Below, piece by piece: positions 17,164 to 25,050 of a stretch of DNA of 64,000 nucleotides. The DNA is from Streptomyces griseorubiginosus (lineage in GTDB: Bacteria > Actinomycetota > Actinomycetes > Streptomycetales > Streptomycetaceae): NCBI RefSeq assembly GCF_001514195.1, contig NZ_KQ948735.1, positions 981,413 to 1,045,412 on the forward strand, read 5' to 3'. The notes beneath the pieces were generated by a model, which did no database searches, was not told the DNA's origin, and worked only from the letters and a program-made list of their open reading frames with translations. Every line of letters begins with the position of its first letter. Within the stretch, counting starts at the first letter, position 1. Made by a program: the position numbers and the translations under genes.

Positions 17164-19248
17164 TCACAGCGTCAGCTCCGGGTGCAGCCGGTCCAAGGTC
17201 CACACCTGCCGGCGACGCGCGGACACGGCGGTCAGCGCCAGCGCGCCCGCGGTGAAGGCGAGGAGCACCACGCACGCGTGCCACACCGGAGTGAGACCGC
17301 CGCCCGTGATGAGCCTGCGCAGGGCCTCGACGACGTAGCTCATCGGCAGGAACGGGTGGAGGGCGTTGAAGAACCCGGGGCTGGTCTGGACGGGGTAGGT
17401 GCCGCCCGCGGACGTCAGCTGGAGCATCAGCAGGGCCAGGACCAGGATCCGGCCGGCCGCTCCGAAGCGGGCGTTCAGCCACTGGACGATCGCCGCGAAG
17501 CACGCCGTCACCAGGAACAGGAAGCCCACGGTCCCGGCCGCGCGGGCCATCTGGAGGCCCACGGCCCAGTGCAGCACCGACATCAGGGCCAGCGTCTGGA
17601 GCACCCCGATCGCCACCACCGGCAGCCAGCCCGCGAGCGCGATCCGCCAGGCCGCGGCACCGGCGGCGAGCGCCCTGCGGTTCATCGGCGTGATCAGCAT
17701 GTAGGCCACCATCGCGCCCACCCACAGGGACAGCGGGATGAAGTACGGGGCGAACCCCGTGCCGTAGTTCGGCGCCTTGTGCAGGTCCCTGGAGACCAGC
17801 TGGACCGGGTCGGCCATCACGTCGGTGCGCTGGTCGCGGTCCTTCTTGTCGTAGTCGGGGATCCGCGAGGCGCCGTCGTGGAGGCCGCCCGCGAGCTTCC
17901 CGGAGCCGTCGGCGAGCTTGTACATGCCGCCGCTCAGGGTGTCGGCGCCGCTGCTGAGCCTGCCGATCCCGTCGTCCAGGGTCTGGGCGCCGGTCGTGGC
18001 GCTGCCCAGGCCCGAATGCAGCGTCCTCGCGCCTGCGGCGACCTTCTGCGCGCCCGCGTTCAGCTTGTCGATCTTGGCGACGGCGTCGTCGAGGTCCTCG
18101 GAGAGCCGGGGCGACCGGTCGGCGAGCGCCTTCGCCTGCTTCTGGAGGGTGGCGAGCTGTCCGTCGAGCTTCTTCAGGTCGCCGTTCTGGTCGGCGACCA
18201 GGACGTTGACGTCGTCGGCGACCCTCGCCGCGTCGGAGGCGGCCTGCTGGGCCTTCTTCAGGTCCGCGCAGGCCGGGTCCGGCAGGACCGCGTCCGTGCA
18301 GCGGGCCTTGTAGACGGCGTTCAGGGTGTCGGCGGCCTTGTGCGCCCCCTGGGCGGCCGCCGGGGCGGTCCTCACCAGGGTGCCGAGGTTGTGGCGAACG
18401 GCTCCGGCCGAGTCGGCGACGAGCCGCGCGGTGTCGCCGATGCTCTTCTCGTTGTCCGCGACGAAGGGCCCCACCTTGTCGGCGATGCCGTTGACCCGGT
18501 CGGCGAGCGTCCGGGTGCCGTCCGCGACCTGCCGGGCGCCGTCCGCGAGGTCGCCGGAGCCCGAGTCGAGCCGTGCCAGCCCGTCGGAGAGCCTGCCGCT
18601 GCCCGCCTGGGCGTCCTTCAGGCCCGCGGCGAGGTCCTGGGACCCCTTCTCCGCCTTGCCGATGCCGCCCTCCAGGTCGTCCGCGCCGTTCGCGGCCTTC
18701 ACGGTGGCGCCGTGGATGTCGGAGAAGGAGATGAAGATCCGGTCCAGGAAGGACCGCGAGGCCTTGGTGGACGCGGCCTGGCGCACCTCGGCGAAGACCG
18801 TGCGCGAGATCTGCCCGACGATGTAGTTGTTGGCGTCGTTCGTACGGACCTGGAGCGCGCCGGTCTCGGGCGAGTCGCCCGCGCTGGAGGCGATCCGCCG
18901 GCTGAAGTCGGCCGGCATTGTCAGCGACAGGTAGTAGGTGCCGTCCTCGACGCCCTTGCGGGCCTCCTCGGCGCTCACCTGGTGCCAGTCGAAGGTGTCG
19001 CTCTTGTGCAGCCCCTTGGTGATGTCCGCGCCCGCCGTGAGCCGGTGGCCGTCGGCGGTGGCCCCCTTGTCGTCGTTCACGAGGGCCACCGGGATGCGGT
19101 CCAGGCGGCCGTAGGGGTCCCAGAAGGACCACAGGTACAGGGCGCCGTACAGGAGCGGCAGCACCAGCAGGGCCACCAGTGCGGCGCGCGGCAGTTTCCC
19201 CCTGCCGAAGCGGCGCAGCTCAAGCGCGGCCAGTCTCGGTGAGCGCAT
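17164..19248 (-). CDS. YhgE/Pip family ABC-2-type membrane protein
   Basis: A 694-residue protein of the YhgE/Pip group. There is one membrane helix at about residues 22-44 (LVALLVLPLLYGALYLWSFWDPYG), then the family N-terminal block IPVALVNDDKGAT, then a ~300-residue extracellular middle with repeated L-x-D/S-G heptads (LADGARQVADGTRTLADR) predicted to be coiled coil, and five or six C-terminal helices typical of ABC-2 permeases. Family members act in export, phage infection (Pip) or ESX-associated functions; the substrate here is unknown. The start overlaps the 3' end of the ATPase-like gene by 29 bases, implying tight coupling. Confidence 0.9.
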   Translation of the reverse strand: MRSPRLAALELRRFGRGKLPRAALVALLVLPLLYGALYLWSFWDPYGRLDRIPVALVNDDKGATADGHRLTAGADITKGLHKSDTFDWHQVSAEEARKGVEDGTYYLSLTMPADFSRRIASSAGDSPETGALQVRTNDANNYIVGQISRTVFAEVRQAASTKASRSFLDRIFISFSDIHGATVKAANGADDLEGGIGKAEKGSQDLAAGLKDAQAGSGRLSDGLARLDSGSGDLADGARQVADGTRTLADRVNGIADKVGPFVADNEKSIGDTARLVADSAGAVRHNLGTLVRTAPAAAQGAHKAADTLNAVYKARCTDAVLPDPACADLKKAQQAASDAARVADDVNVLVADQNGDLKKLDGQLATLQKQAKALADRSPRLSEDLDDAVAKIDKLNAGAQKVAAGARTLHSGLGSATTGAQTLDDGIGRLSSGADTLSGGMYKLADGSGKLAGGLHDGASRIPDYDKKDRDQRTDVMADPVQLVSRDLHKAPNYGTGFAPYFIPLSLWVGAMVAYMLITPMNRRALAAGAAAWRIALAGWLPVVAIGVLQTLALMSVLHWAVGLQMARAAGTVGFLFLVTACFAAIVQWLNARFGAAGRILVLALLMLQLTSAGGTYPVQTSPGFFNALHPFLPMSYVVEALRRLITGGGLTPVWHACVVLLAFTAGALALTAVSARRRQVWTLDRLHPELTL

Positions 19249-20050
19249 CGCCCGTCTCCTTCCGGTTCTGCTCGTCGTCGGTGGCGTCGGTGGCGTCGGT
19301 GGCGTCGGTGGCGTCGGTGGCGTCGGTGGCCTCGGCAGCTTCGGTGGCTTCGGCAGCTTCGGGGCGCGTGGACACCGTCACGGCGTCCTCCGGGGCCTCG
19401 CTGCACACCGCCAGGACCGTCGTCCCGGTCGCGGTGAGCGACCTGAGCAGGGCCCAGGCCTCGGCGCGCTCGGCGTCGGACAGCTTCAGGTCCAGGTCGT
19501 CGACGGCGAGCAGTCGCGGACGGCCGATCAGCGCGAGGGCGATCGAAAGCCGCAGTGCCTCCAGCCGTTCCAGATCGCGTACGGCGGTCCGCGCGCCCTT
19601 GGGCAGTGCCTCCCTGTCGAGCCCGGCGGCCGCGAGGGCGGTGTCGATCCGCAGCCCCGACTCGGCCGCACGCTCGGCGCGCGGCCGTACCAGCGCCCGC
19701 ACCGAGTCGCCGAACCGGCGCTGGAGCAGCGCCCGTTCGCGCAGGTGCTCCCCGACGGTGAGGGCCGGGTCGAGGTCGGTGACCCCGGCGACATTGGCCG
19801 GCGCGCTGAACCGGCGCACCGCCGCGAGCTGCTTCGGCAGCCGGGCCCCGCCCACGATGGCGGATCCCTCGGTGGCCTTCATCCGCCCGGTGAGCGCGAG
19901 CAGCAGGCTCGTCCGCCCGGACCCCGAGGGCCCCTCCACGGCGATCAGCGCACCGGGCTCCGCGGCGAGATCGATCCCGCGGAACGCCCAGCCGCGAGGG
20001 CCCTTCAACCCGAACCCCTGGGCCGTGACGTCGACTCCGTCCACGGCCAC
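19220..20050 (-). CDS. Degenerate ABC ATPase-like protein with (Asp-Ala-Thr)n tail
   Basis: A 276-residue ABC-type nucleotide-binding domain. Walker A is intact (VEGPSGSGRTSLLLAL), but the signature LSGGQ is replaced by DLERLEALRLSIALAL and the Walker B region reads LLAVDDLDL, with Asp where the catalytic Glu normally is. The protein may bind ATP but hydrolyse it poorly. The C-terminus ends in ATEAAEATDATDATDATDA encoded by a 9-bp tandem repeat, and the last 29 bases overlap the YhgE/Pip permease start. The two presumably form one transporter, controlled by the downstream TetR gene. Confidence 0.85.
   Translation of the reverse strand: MAVDGVDVTAQGFGLKGPRGWAFRGIDLAAEPGALIAVEGPSGSGRTSLLLALTGRMKATEGSAIVGGARLPKQLAAVRRFSAPANVAGVTDLDPALTVGEHLRERALLQRRFGDSVRALVRPRAERAAESGLRIDTALAAAGLDREALPKGARTAVRDLERLEALRLSIALALIGRPRLLAVDDLDLKLSDAERAEAWALLRSLTATGTTVLAVCSEAPEDAVTVSTRPEAAEATEAAEATDATDATDATDATDATDDEQNRKETGDALTETGRA
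19281..19334. repeat. 9-bp tandem repeat inside the ATPase gene
   Basis: Five exact copies of GTGGCGTCG and a sixth GTGGCCTCG encode the acidic Asp-Ala-Thr tail on the minus strand. Copy number is likely to vary among strains without changing frame. Confidence 0.9.
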
Positions 20051-20074
20051 CCCCTGATTCCTCGAAGTGACAAC

Positions 20075-20102
20075 TTTTTGAACTGACTGGTCAGTGCAAA
20101 AA
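20075..20102. promoter_or_regulatory. TetR-type operator palindrome
   Basis: A 28-bp inverted repeat with 13-bp arms, one mismatch and a TG centre, core ACTGAC-TG-GTCAGT and T/A-rich ends. It lies 25 bases before the first gene of the ATPase-permease-TetR operon and is of the right size for a TetR dimer pair. Confidence 0.72.
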
Positions 20103-20148
20103 TAGACCCGAACCTACGTCCGAAGCAAAACAGCAGGTCAGAACGGAT

Positions 20149-20170
20149 TGTCAGTGCCATACCTCACGAT
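20149..20170 (+). promoter_or_regulatory. RecA-NDp/PafBC-type promoter of the HEPN gene
   Basis: TTGTCAGTG (20148-20156), 8 nt, CACGAT (20165-20170). The upstream element is perfect and the -10 is a CAnnnT variant. Transcription would start near 20177, giving a ~50-nt leader. Confidence 0.5.
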
Positions 20171-20229
20171 GGGCACATACGGCACTCCGTAGCGGGAGCT
20201 GCCGTCAACCAGACGACAGGAGGTTCGTC

Positions 20230-20811
20230 ATGGCCAGCTACCACGCAGCCGCCGCCCGTCGGCGCCGCGCCACCGGCCCTGCCCCCTCACTGACCGGCCC
20301 GGCGAGCGACGTGCACCCCGTGCTGCGCCGGGCGACGGCCCCGCCCGCCGCCCTCGACCTGCTCGCCCAGGCCCGCGCCGGCCTGGACGAGGCCTCGGCG
20401 CTGGAGACGTCGAACGAGCGCTACGCCACGGCACACCTCGCCGCCCTGCGCACCGCGGCCGCCGTACTCGCCGCGCGGGGGCGTCCGGAGCCCACGCCCC
20501 GACGCCGTGCCAAGATCCGCAGCGCCTGGGAAGTGCTCCCGGAGATCGCCCCCGAGCTCGCCGAGTGGAGCGCGCTCTTCGCCTCCGGCGCCCGGCGCCG
20601 TGCCCGGGCGGAGGCAGGCATCCAGGGCGCGGCCAGCCGCCGGGACGCCGACGACCTCATACGTGACGTGGCGATGTTCCTGCGCCTCGTCGAGCGGATG
20701 CTGGTCCTCCAGCCGGTCCTGCCGCAGCCGCGCCAGGACCCGGAGGGGGCCGAGGAGGGGGCCCGCGGCACCGACCGTGACCGCGAACGCGACTTCCCGG
20801 ACGCGGGATGA
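20230..20811 (+). CDS. SAV_6107-type HEPN domain protein
   Basis: A 193-residue helical protein. Residues about 38-150 form an all-alpha HEPN-like bundle (LDLLAQARAGLDEASALETSNERYATAHLAALRTA). I do not see a clear catalytic R-x4-6-H motif, so RNase activity cannot be assumed; the C-terminal ~20 residues are acidic and disordered. The ATG at 20230 has a strong AGGAGG. It is divergent from the ABC operon across 180 bases. In this position, upstream of the methyltransferase and DUF3040 genes, it is a conserved Streptomyces core gene. Confidence 0.8.
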   Translation: MASYHAAAARRRRATGPAPSLTGPASDVHPVLRRATAPPAALDLLAQARAGLDEASALETSNERYATAHLAALRTAAAVLAARGRPEPTPRRRAKIRSAWEVLPEIAPELAEWSALFASGARRRARAEAGIQGAASRRDADDLIRDVAMFLRLVERMLVLQPVLPQPRQDPEGAEEGARGTDRDRERDFPDAG

Positions 20812-20849
20812 GCCGGCGGATGAGACGGCGATGAGACGGTGCGCGAGAC

Positions 20850-20914
20850 GCCGATGAGTCGCCGGGCGAAATGCCGATGAGACGGCGGACGAGTGCCGAT
20901 GAGTCGCCGGGCGA
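20850..20914. repeat. 45-bp-period direct repeat in the HEPN-methyltransferase gap
   Basis: The 20-mer GCCGATGAGTCGCCGGGCGA is exactly repeated at 20850 and 20895, within a longer stretch (20812-20935) of degenerate GATGAG/GAGACG units. The remaining gap to 21081 is GC-rich with a TAGGGT -10 candidate at 21029-21035 for the methyltransferase. Confidence 0.7.
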
Positions 20915-21081
20915 GACGCCGGGTGGCGGGCGGGCCGCGCCCCGGGTCGCAGGGGCCCGGCCGGGTCCGCCGTACGAGACGGGCGGCCGGGCGGGCCACC
21001 GGAGTGCCCAGGTGGGGCGGCGGAGGCAATAGGGTGGAGGGCGCCTGAAGCCTTCCCCTGCGCGCCGAGGAGCCAACTGCC

Positions 21082-21852
21082 GTGCCGGACCCGCTGCGAC
21101 CCCGCGCCTCCCTCCGTACCGCCGTGGTCTGGGACGTCCTCCAGGACGCCCTCGACCGCCGGGTCAAGGCCACGGGACGCCCGGCGCTGGACGTCCTCGA
21201 CACCGGAGGCGGCAGCGGCAACTTCGCGGTGCCCGTCGCCCGTCTCGGGCACCAGGTCACCGTCGTCGACCCCAGCCCCAACGCGCTGTTCGCGCTGGAG
21301 CGCCGCGCGGCGGAGGCCGGAGTCGCCGACCGGGTCCGCGGCGTCCAGGGCGACGCCCACGGCCTCTTCGACGTGGCCGAGCGCGGCGCCTACGACGTCG
21401 TGCTGTGCCACGGCGTCCTGGAGTACGTGGACGACCCGGCCGAGGGCGTGCGCAACGTGGTGGCCGCCCTGCGCCCCGAGGGCGTCCTCAGTCTGCTCGC
21501 CGCGGGACTCGGCGGTGCCGTGCTCGCGCGGGCCCTGGCCGGCCACTTCAAGGAGGCCCGGCAGGCCCTCGGCGACCCGGACGGCCGCTGGGGCGACGGC
21601 GACCCGGTGCCGCGCCGCTTCACCGCCGAACAGCTCACCGCGCTCGTGGAGGGCGCGGGCCTGAGCGTGGGCGCCGTGCACGGCGTGCGGGTCTTCGCGG
21701 ACCTCGTCCCCGGCGTCCTCGTGGACACCGAGCCCGGCGCCGTGGAGGCCCTCCTGAAGCTGGAGGAGGCGGCGGCCGAGCTCCCCGCCTTCCACTCGGT
21801 GGCCACCCAGCTCCATGTGCTCGGCGAGACGCGGGAGACGGCCGGGGCCTGA
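21082..21852 (+). CDS. Class I SAM-dependent methyltransferase
   Basis: A 256-residue methyltransferase. Motif I is LDVLDTGGGSGNFAVPVARLG (near residue 38), with VTVVDPSP as the acidic SAM-ribose loop and YDVVLCHGVLEYVDDP as motif IV. The middle resembles the CmoA/SmtA-like group (GHFKEARQALGD, FTAEQLTALVEGAGL). The substrate is unknown; small molecules or tRNA are both possible. The GTG at 21082 follows GAGGAG. Confidence 0.88.
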   Translation: MPDPLRPRASLRTAVVWDVLQDALDRRVKATGRPALDVLDTGGGSGNFAVPVARLGHQVTVVDPSPNALFALERRAAEAGVADRVRGVQGDAHGLFDVAERGAYDVVLCHGVLEYVDDPAEGVRNVVAALRPEGVLSLLAAGLGGAVLARALAGHFKEARQALGDPDGRWGDGDPVPRRFTAEQLTALVEGAGLSVGAVHGVRVFADLVPGVLVDTEPGAVEALLKLEEAAAELPAFHSVATQLHVLGETRETAGA

Positions 21853-22128
21853 GTCGCCTCCTGTGCCGTAGTGCTGATCAGGTACTTGATGGCGCATGGA
21901 GTACGCCACAGGCCCCCCGATCGGGCGCTCAGCGCCGTATGATCGAGGGAGACCGCCCGGCATGACGGGACGGCCGCTGGGGAATGACAGATTCAGCAGC
22001 CGGAGTGTTCATGGCGGATTCCGGTTGGCCAATTGGCGCAGAGGGGCGGGTTTCACGGGGGCGATTCCCTGCCTATCCTGAAGGGACCCCCCGAGTCGCC
22101 CCGGCGACTGCACGATGAGGAGGACTCC

Positions 22129-22521
22129 GTGCCGCTCTCGGAGCACGAGCAGCGCATGCTCGAGCAGATGGAGCGAGCGCTGTACGCCGAAGATCCCAAG
22201 TTCGCGTCGGCGCTCGAGGGAAGCGGGCTGCGTACGTACACCCGGCGGCGGGTCTACCAGGCGGTTGCCGGCTTCCTCGTGGGTATCGCGCTCCTCATGG
22301 CCGGTATGGTCGCCAAGCAGGTCTGGCTCAGCGTGGTGGGCTTCCTCGTGATGCTCGGCTGCGCGGTTCTCGCCGTGACCGGCTGGCGCAAGGCCCCCAA
22401 GCCCGGTGAACAGCCGGCCGGCGCTCCGCATGCCCGTCGGCAGGCGCGTCAGAAGCGCTCGATGATGGACCGGATCGAGCAGCGCTGGCAGAAGCGCCGT
22501 GACGAGCAGGGCGGCCAGTAG
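22129..22521 (+). CDS. DUF3040 family membrane protein
   Basis: A 130-residue protein. The N-terminal PLSEHEQRMLEQMERALYAED is the diagnostic DUF3040 helix. Two membrane helices follow (AVAGFLVGIALLMAGMVAK; VWLSVVGFLVMLGCAVLAVTGW), then a basic tail (RRQARQKRSMMDRIEQRWQK). It is the counterpart of mycobacterial Rv2169c, also placed just before dcw. Function unknown. The GTG at 22129 has GAGGAGGA upstream; a TATCCT -10 candidate lies at 22074-22079. It ends at two strong hairpins. The gap 21853-22128 otherwise holds only a doubtful 61-codon frame. Confidence 0.87.
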   Translation: MPLSEHEQRMLEQMERALYAEDPKFASALEGSGLRTYTRRRVYQAVAGFLVGIALLMAGMVAKQVWLSVVGFLVMLGCAVLAVTGWRKAPKPGEQPAGAPHARRQARQKRSMMDRIEQRWQKRRDEQGGQ

Positions 22522-22550
22522 CCGCTCGCGACCAGCTCCCACAGATGTGT

Positions 22551-22586
22551 GAGGGGGTGAGCACCCGACAGGGTGCTCACCCCCTC
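22551..22586. terminator. Perfect hairpin 1 after the DUF3040 gene
   Basis: A 16-bp perfect stem (22551-22566 with 22571-22586) with loop GACA, without a T run. Confidence 0.85.
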
Positions 22587-22592
22587 TGCTCA

Positions 22593-22635
22593 CCCCCTCG
22601 CGCAGGCCCTGGCGGGCCTGCGCGAGGGGGCTTTT
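22593..22635. terminator. Rho-independent terminator between convergent genes
   Basis: A 17-bp perfect GC-rich stem (22593-22609 with 22614-22630), loop TGGC, followed by CTTTTT. It touches the 3' end of the transglutaminase gene on the other strand. Confidence 0.95.
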
Positions 22636-25050
22636 TCAGCCTTGCTGACCCGACGGCCTGCGCAGGGTCGGCCGGGCCGCCGCCACCCTGGCGCGGACCC
22701 CGGCCCACCACTCCGACGCCGCCCACACCACCCGAGCGGTCGAACGCGGCGCGATCAGCGCGCGCACCCGGGTGCCCCGGCCGACGGAACCGCGCAGACC
22801 GCCGATCACCTGGTGGACGTCCTGGGCGAGACCGGCCGTGAGCCGTGGCCGAGGGGCGTAGAGGACCTGCTCCACCGCGTCCGCCACCCGGTGCACCGAG
22901 GCCGCGGCCGAGGTCTCCAGATGCCCGAGCCGTACGATCCGCGCCGCGGCCTTGCGCGGTGTCTGCGAGTCGTCCGGCGGGATCCCGAAGTCCCACGCCG
23001 TGTCGGTCAGCTCCTGCCAGACCGCCAGGGTGTGCACGGCCGCGTCCGCCTCGCTGCGGCCGTGACCGCCCAGCCGGGCGGCACGGGTGCGCAGCCGCCA
23101 CAGCATCGGCGACAGCGGGACCAGGAGCACGGCCAGCCCGAACAGGACCCAGAACAGCAGCTTCAGGTACCACCACGAGCCCTGTACGGCCCACCAGGGG
23201 CCGCCACCGCCGCCGCCCGCCACCGCCGCCGGGGACGCGCTGTCGCACGCTTCCAGCTTCCGCAGCTGCGGCGAGCAGCTCTCGCTCGCCGAGGCCGAGG
23301 CCGAGGGCGCCGTGGACGAGCCCGCGCTCGGCCGCGGAATGTCGGGGTTCGCGTTGCCGGTGGCGTCCGGGACCGTGTACGACGGCACCGTGCCCCGGGT
23401 CGGGGTGGGCTCGAAGCGGGTCCAGCCGACACCCTCGAAGTACAGCTCGGGCCAGGCGTGGGCGTCCTTGAGCCCCACCGACACCGAGCCGTCCGCCTGC
23501 GGGGTGCCGGGCGCGAAGCCCACCGCCACCCGGGCCGGGATGCCCAGGGAGCGGGCCATCGCCGCCATGGCGAACGAGAAGTGGACGCAGAAGCCGCGCT
23601 TGTCGCGCAGGAAGTTGGCGATCGCGTTGGGCCCGTCACCGACCTCCACCTGGGTGTCGTACTCGAACCCGCCGGTCACCGCGAAGTAGTCCTGAAGGTC
23701 GACCGCCTGCTCGTAGGGGTTCTTCGCGTCCGCGGTGACCTCGCGCGCGGTCCTGCCCACCACCGCCGGCAGCGAGTCGGGCAGCTCGGTGTACTCGCGC
23801 TCGATCGCCGGGGGAGCGGCCGGCGCCGAGGCCAGCTGCGCCGCGGTGGGCTGCACGTCCAGGCTCGTCACCTGGTAGGTCAGCCCGCGCGTGTTCTGCC
23901 CGTGGTCGCCGACGAGCGCCATGCCCTGGGGCTCGTAACGCCAGTTGCCGCTGATCTTCACCCCGCTCGGCGGGTACGGCATCGGCAGGTAGTCCTGGGC
24001 GTACCAGTTCGCCGCCGAGACGGTCGTCTCCACCTTGGTGCGGTTGACGTCGGCGCCGAGGCCGATCGGGGTGGGGAACTCCTTCGGGACGGCCGTGATG
24101 GAGCGCTTGGACGGCTTCCAGGTGCGGCCGTCGAAGTCGTCCAGGGAGACGATCCGCAGGTACAAGTTGGAGATGTCGGTGCTGCTGCCGGTCTGGAGGG
24201 ACAGGACCTGGCGGTCCTCGTCGACGTTCAGGCTGTCGCGCAGGGACAGCAGCGGGTTCACCGCGGAGATGGTGCCGCCGTTTCCGTTGCCCGCGCCCAC
24301 GCCCGCCCCGGTGGCGTCCAGCAGTCCGCCGCTCATCGAGGGCAGCCCGAGGGGCACCACGAGGGCGATGCCCAGGGCGAGCGCGCCGATGCGCCGCCCG
24401 GTGCGCACCGGGGCCACGGGGCCGGTGTCGATGCCGGGGGTGCGCGCGGCACCGCCGAAGACGCGGCCCCACTGCGAGAGCCGGTCGCGGCCCTCGGCCA
24501 GGAGCAGCAGCAGGTAGCCGCCCGCGGCGACCAGGAACCAGAGCCAGTCGCCCCCGCTGTCGGACAGCCCCGCCGCCACGGAGTACAGCGCGAGCAGCGG
24601 CAGGCCCGCCGGGGCCGCGCTGCGGAAGGTCACCGCGAGGGTGTCCACCGCGAGCCCGATGATCAGGACCCCGCCGAACACCATCAGCTTGATGCCCTCG
24701 GACTCCAGTGGCGCCGGGATCGCGTACCGCGCGATGTCGTCGCCGCCCTGCTGGAGCAGGTCACCGAAGTGCAGGAAGGCGCCCGGACCGGGGATCAGCC
24801 CGAAGAGGGCCTGGCCGCGGGCGAAGATCAGGGTCAGCATCATCAGCGTGACGGCTGTCTGGGCGGCCAGCGTCAGCGGCCGGGCCAGCGGGACGCGCCG
24901 GGTCATCGCGCCCACCACCGTCTGGACGCCGAGCAGGAAGGCCACCTGGACGATCCAGGTGACCGGCTCCACCAGGGGGAGCAGGGCGCACGCGGCCATC
25001 AGCGTGGCCGCCCACGCGCACAGCGCCAGTCGTGCCCGCCCGCTCATCAC
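22636..25050 (-). CDS. Membrane-anchored transglutaminase-like protein (TgpA/DUF3488 type)
   Basis: An 804-residue protein. Six or so N-terminal membrane helices (residues ~10-215) precede an extracytoplasmic transglutaminase core. The catalytic triad is visible: Cys in KRGFCVHFSFAMAAMARSLG, His in KDAHAWPELYFEG, and a following Asp/Glu region WTRFEPTPT. After a Ser/Ala-rich linker there is another helix (LLFWVLFGLAVLLVPLSPML) and a C-terminal DUF4129-like domain. Last gene of moxR-DUF58-transglutaminase, with a 4-bp GTGA overlap. The substrate is unknown; the trio is often linked to envelope or secreted-protein maturation. Confidence 0.92.
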   Translation of the reverse strand: MMSGRARLALCAWAATLMAACALLPLVEPVTWIVQVAFLLGVQTVVGAMTRRVPLARPLTLAAQTAVTLMMLTLIFARGQALFGLIPGPGAFLHFGDLLQQGGDDIARYAIPAPLESEGIKLMVFGGVLIIGLAVDTLAVTFRSAAPAGLPLLALYSVAAGLSDSGGDWLWFLVAAGGYLLLLLAEGRDRLSQWGRVFGGAARTPGIDTGPVAPVRTGRRIGALALGIALVVPLGLPSMSGGLLDATGAGVGAGNGNGGTISAVNPLLSLRDSLNVDEDRQVLSLQTGSSTDISNLYLRIVSLDDFDGRTWKPSKRSITAVPKEFPTPIGLGADVNRTKVETTVSAANWYAQDYLPMPYPPSGVKISGNWRYEPQGMALVGDHGQNTRGLTYQVTSLDVQPTAAQLASAPAAPPAIEREYTELPDSLPAVVGRTAREVTADAKNPYEQAVDLQDYFAVTGGFEYDTQVEVGDGPNAIANFLRDKRGFCVHFSFAMAAMARSLGIPARVAVGFAPGTPQADGSVSVGLKDAHAWPELYFEGVGWTRFEPTPTRGTVPSYTVPDATGNANPDIPRPSAGSSTAPSASASASESCSPQLRKLEACDSASPAAVAGGGGGGPWWAVQGSWWYLKLLFWVLFGLAVLLVPLSPMLWRLRTRAARLGGHGRSEADAAVHTLAVWQELTDTAWDFGIPPDDSQTPRKAAARIVRLGHLETSAAASVHRVADAVEQVLYAPRPRLTAGLAQDVHQVIGGLRGSVGRGTRVRALIAPRSTARVVWAASEWWAGVRARVAAARPTLRRPSGQQG

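Noticed and set aside
16484..19132. 882-codon minus-strand frame joining the TetR gene with upstream sequence
   Set aside because: Only the last ~210 codons are the TetR protein; the rest is an out-of-frame reading of the YhgE/Pip gene, which has its own well-supported frame and 47-base gap.
21896..22081. 61-codon open frame before the DUF3040 gene
   Set aside because: No ribosome-binding site, composition not typical of proteins, and it overlaps the DUF3040 promoter region.
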